Below, piece after piece: positions 29,433 to 31,027 of a stretch of 31,027 bases of DNA. Where the stretch lies: positions 1-31,027 of the forward strand of contig DAOTXN010000092.1 of NCBI GenBank assembly GCA_034435435.1, read 5' to 3'. Each line of letters begins with the position of its first letter. The stretch's first letter is position 1. Source of the DNA: DAOTXN01 sp034435435 (GTDB lineage: Bacteria; Chloroflexota; Anaerolineae; S140-20). Both the position numbers and the translations under genes were made by a program. The notes below the pieces were generated by a model. That model ran no database searches. It was not told the origin of the DNA and saw only the letters and a list, made by a program, of their open reading frames with translations.

Positions 29433-30804
29433 AATCATCCTGGCCTTTACCGCACAGTCGCTCCTCAAGGGCCGCCAACGATTCGTCCAAAATGCGCACG
29501 ACATCGTCAATCTGCTCGCGCGTGATGATCAGCGGCGGGGCCAGCAGCGCCATGTCTCCGGCCACCCCGTCCACCGAGCCGCTGCCGGGGTAGATAATCA
29601 GACCGCGCTCGAACGCTGCGTCTTCCAACTGCCTCGACGCCTGTAGCCGGGGATCGAATGGCTCTTTGCTCGCTTTGTCCTTGACCAGCTCCAAACCGAC
29701 CATCAAGCCCTTGCCGCGTACGTCGCCGACGATGCGGCGCTGGAGCAGCTTTTCCCGCATCTGGCTCAGCATATACGCGCCCATCTCGGCGGCTCGCTCG
29801 ACCAACTGGTGCGCCTGCAAGTACTCGAGCACCGCCAGCGCGCCGGCGCACGAGACGGCGTTGGCGTTCAGCGTGTGACCGGCCTTGAACGCCGAGTTGT
29901 GCTCGATCAATGGCTGCCAGATTTTATTCTGCGCGACGACGGCCGCCAGCGGCGTGTAGCCGCTGGTGATGCCCTTGGCCGTGGCGATAATATCCGGCGT
30001 CACGCCTTCCCAGTGCTGGATGCCCCACAGCTTGCCTGTGCGCCCAAAGCCGGTCATCACCTCGTCGGCGATAAACAGAACGTCATACCGGTCGCAAATC
30101 TCGCGCACCATTTGAAAATAGCCCTCCGGGGCCGGGGCCGCGCCCAGGGCCGCGCCGACCACCGGCTCGGCGATAAAGGCCGCCACGTTCTCCGGCCCCA
30201 CCTGGCGCAGGGTGGTCTCGAGCGCACGCGCGCATTTCAAGCCGCAGGCGGGGTATTCGAGCTCGAAATAGCAGCGATAGCAAAAGGCCGGCGGGATGTG
30301 CGGCGAATCTACAAACATTGGCGTAAAGATGGCGCGTCGCCCGGTGATGCCAGAGAAACCGGCCACGGCGATGTTGTTGCCGTGAAAAGCCTGCCAGCGG
30401 CAAACCACGCGGTACTTGCTGGCGACGCCCTGTTCCACCCAATACTGGCGGGCCAGCCGGACGGCGTCGTCAACGGCGTCGGTGCCGGTGCAGGTGATCC
30501 ACGCTTTCGAGTTGTCTTGCATCTCGCCCGGCGCCAACCGGACGATCAGCTCCGAAAGATCGCGGAACGGCTGGTTCGAGAAGGCGTGGCAGGGGTAAAA
30601 GCTGAACTTTTGCGCCTGGGCATACATGGCATCGGCGATTTCCTGAACGCCGTGCCCGATGCTGACCACGACCGACGAGCCGCCGCTGCCGTCTATGAAG
30701 CGATTCCCGGCCGTGTCGTACAGATAGATGCCGTCGGTGCGCTCAATGACGTGGTAATCGCGGTCCCAGCGGCGATGAACGGCAAAAGCATGGGGATTTA
30801 CCAT
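29425..30804 (-). CDS. class-III pyridoxal-phosphate aminotransferase
   Basis: A 459-residue class-III (omega-amino acid type) aminotransferase. It shows GSGGSSVVVSIGHG (39-52), the FHGNN cofactor-stacking segment (140-144), FIADEVMTGFGRTGK (244-258, with Asp247), PLP lysine Lys277 in TAKGITSGYTPL, and GKGLMVGLELVKDK. The cofactor-phosphate loop reads TCTGTDAVDDAV rather than the common GSEAVEAA. A four-cysteine cluster (Cys175, 178, 187, 191; FCYRCYFELEYPACGLKC) is typical of one subgroup and could bind metal or Fe-S. Substrate unknown; amine donors from the neighbouring catabolic genes are possible. AAGGAG lies 13 bases upstream. Confidence 0.92.
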   Translation of the reverse strand: MVNPHAFAVHRRWDRDYHVIERTDGIYLYDTAGNRFIDGSGGSSVVVSIGHGVQEIADAMYAQAQKFSFYPCHAFSNQPFRDLSELIVRLAPGEMQDNSKAWITCTGTDAVDDAVRLARQYWVEQGVASKYRVVCRWQAFHGNNIAVAGFSGITGRRAIFTPMFVDSPHIPPAFCYRCYFELEYPACGLKCARALETTLRQVGPENVAAFIAEPVVGAALGAAPAPEGYFQMVREICDRYDVLFIADEVMTGFGRTGKLWGIQHWEGVTPDIIATAKGITSGYTPLAAVVAQNKIWQPLIEHNSAFKAGHTLNANAVSCAGALAVLEYLQAHQLVERAAEMGAYMLSQMREKLLQRRIVGDVRGKGLMVGLELVKDKASKEPFDPRLQASRQLEDAAFERGLIIYPGSGSVDGVAGDMALLAPPLIITREQIDDVVRILDESLAALEERLCGKGQDDYV

Positions 30805-30928
30805 AGTTTCACAACTCCTTCAGCGCAATCAGCGCCACTCAGTGTCTCAGCGATCCTGTTTCCCACTTGACACCCGAAGAAACCCGTCTAGCAGCTTCAC
30901 TACCGGACACTTTTTTTAAAGGTTGACT

Positions 30929-30973
30929 CATAGTATGCTAAAGCTCCAACGAAAGAGCAAGGAGCATACTATG
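30929..30973. promoter_or_regulatory. hairpin hiding the transposase start codon
   Basis: CATAGTATGCT (30929-30939) is a perfect complement of AGCATACTATG (30963-30973), 11 bp with a 23-base loop. The right arm contains the transposase ATG, and the ribosome binding site AAGGAG (30959-30964) touches the stem. In transcripts entering from upstream the hairpin would block translation, as known for IS10 and IS50. Confidence 0.6.
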
Positions 30974-31027
30974 AGTGACAACCGACGCAGGTATCGTGCC
31001 ATAAAAGACGCAATTAAGCAAATGTAT
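30971..31027 (+). CDS. start of an insertion-sequence transposase (cut by the window end)
   Basis: Nineteen codons beginning MSDNRRRYRAIKDAIKQMY, an opening I associate with a family of IS4-like transposases, preceded by AAGGAG and a terminal-repeat-like hairpin. The left end of the element probably lies near 30904-30920 (GGACACTTTTTTTAAAGG), but the boundary cannot be fixed without the right end. Identification from so short a piece is tentative. Confidence 0.5.
   Translation, partial: MSDNRRRYRAIKDAIKQMY

Overview
The window is a GC-rich, gene-dense bacterial chromosome segment. Gene content points to Chloroflexota, probably an Anaerolineae-like lineage: a DUF4230 gene triplet, DUF433/DUF5615 toxin-antitoxin pairs, orphan non-pyrrolysine MttB-family proteins, C45 acyltransferase-like hydrolases, a GH4 alpha-galactosidase, and many dispersed mini-repeats at gene edges. 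This taxonomic call is inference; there is no rRNA gene and only one tRNA. Most promoters that can be read are sigma-70-like with 16-17 bp spacers.

Positions 1-5150 (mostly minus strand) hold the first codons of a gene leaving the window, an HRDC-domain scrap, a membrane-anchored beta-repeat protein, a DUF433-DUF5615 toxin-antitoxin pair, three tandem DUF4230 genes joined by 4-bp overlaps, a ParE/RelE-type toxin with its antitoxin, and the wreck of a second DUF433-DUF5615 pair. Positions 5270-7192 carry a KimA-like APC-superfamily permease on the plus strand.

Positions 7189-11672 (minus) form an alpha-galactoside/galactose module: GH4 alpha-galactosidase (melA), galT and galK. A C39-like cysteine peptidase and a small partner protein sit inside it with their own promoter. 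Positions 11800-13171 encode a small four-helix membrane protein and a thioredoxin-reductase-like ferredoxin-NADP reductase. Positions 13529-17069 hold a DUF1786 protein, a redoxin, a Trm112-like zinc protein, a two-helix membrane protein, a DUF123 (GIY-YIG) protein and a HEAT-repeat protein.

Positions 17086-29053 look like one catabolic locus with a divergent control region at 24858-24936. Leftward lie a creatininase-family amidohydrolase and a C45 hydrolase, then (behind an independently promoted toxin-antitoxin-like fusion) an Opp/Dpp-type ABC transporter made of a binding lipoprotein, two permeases and one ATPase. Rightward lies an overlapping MttB-C45-MttB operon. A class-III aminotransferase lies beyond a tRNA-Val gene. 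A reasonable hypothesis is uptake of a peptide-like or amide-linked N-methylated compound, amide hydrolysis by the C45 and creatininase-like enzymes, and methyl-group chemistry by the MttB proteins. No corrinoid protein, second ABC ATPase or corrinoid reactivase is present in the window.

The most distinctive structural observation is a bacterial SH3 domain inserted between the first and second membrane segments of the OppB-type permease. The second is that short dispersed repeats have been absorbed into several coding sequences (galT, DUF1786, DUF123 and OppC-type genes). The right edge enters an apparent insertion-sequence transposase whose start codon and ribosome binding site lie in a perfect hairpin.
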